From Gammaproteobacteria bacterium (lineage in GTDB: Bacteria > Pseudomonadota > Gammaproteobacteria > DSM-16500), in assembly GCA_021323555.1 (NCBI GenBank), contig JAJONP010000120.1:1-6357 (forward strand): a DNA stretch of 6,357 nucleotides, given 5' to 3'. The notes beneath the pieces were generated by a model, which did no database searches, was not told the origin of the DNA, and was given only the letters and a program-made list of their open reading frames with translations. Of the stretch, positions 6,196 through 6,357 are shown piece by piece; position 1 is the stretch's first letter, and every line of letters begins with the position of its first letter. The position numbers and the translations under genes are program-made.

Positions 6196-6357
6196 ATGAG
6201 CAATGAATTTAATGAATTATTTTTTAAGAGCGGTTTGGGTTGTAAACAACATCCGGTCAATAAAATAAATGGTAAGCGTTACTTTCTGAATCTACTTTTT
6301 GGCGCAATGACAATAAGTTTGGTCTTGATTGGTATTTTTTGTCATCCTATTTTTGAT
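6196..6357 (+). CDS. Membrane protein N-terminus, 3' partial, unknown function
   Basis: A frame of 54 codons starts at ATG 6196 and runs off the right edge without a stop. TGAGG (6185-6189) lies 6 bases before the ATG. The first 30 or so residues are polar (MSNEFNELFFKSG onward, with NKINGKR just before the membrane part). They are followed by a hydrophobic stretch from about residue 32 to 50 (FLNLLFGAMTISLVLIGIF) that fits one inner-membrane helix. The basic residues before it suggest the N-terminus stays in the cytoplasm. The hydrophobic part is too far in for a typical signal peptide, so an anchored or polytopic protein is expected. The family cannot be told from this fragment. Confidence 0.72.
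   Translation, partial: MSNEFNELFFKSGLGCKQHPVNKINGKRYFLNLLFGAMTISLVLIGIFCHPIFD

Overview
This is an AT-rich bacterial window that looks like a chromosomal accessory region of a gammaproteobacterium, most plausibly of the Legionella/Coxiella group. The hints are a cytosolic PAS hybrid kinase with an 'NMSHDIRTPLTGIIGM' H-box, a tiny lysine-rich histone-like protein, long AT-rich spacers and decayed gene pieces. This placement is inference from style, because the window holds no rRNA or other marker gene.

Left part (1-2696): the 3' part of a nonribosomal peptide synthetase (NRPS) type gene that enters from the left edge. It encodes the back half of an adenylation domain, a carrier (thiolation) domain with an intact GGDSL serine motif, and a large flavoprotein domain of the HpyO/CreE-like FAD-NAD(P)-binding family, ending in a short hydrophobic tail. 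The flavoprotein part has its own in-frame Shine-Dalgarno sequence and ATG near 984, so it may also be made as a separate protein.

Middle (2744-4812): 47 bases downstream on the same strand is a soluble hybrid sensor histidine kinase (PAS, HisKA, HATPase, receiver) with all catalytic residues present. After it come a remnant of a LuxR-type DNA-binding domain (4392-4607) and then a 45-residue histone-H1-like basic protein with its own promoter-like sequence.

Just after the histone-like gene (4812-4935) lies the most unusual structure in the window. A 17-bp hairpin, fully paired if two G-U wobbles are allowed, carries a strong Shine-Dalgarno in its loop and the start codon of a 23-codon basic small ORF in its 3' arm. 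This looks like a structure-gated small peptide.

Right part (4932-6357): a minus-strand gene for an unrecognised 117-residue helical protein converges on the small ORF. About 910 bases without a convincing gene follow, holding inverted repeats and a minus-strand extended -10. The window ends in the first 54 codons of a membrane protein whose leader has a tandem direct repeat and an 11-bp bulged hairpin.

On cooperation between genes: the NRPS-flavoprotein and the kinase could be co-transcribed (47-base gap, no strong terminator). That would place a sensory kinase next to a secondary-metabolite or modified-amino-acid enzyme, but nothing in the sequence proves a regulatory link.
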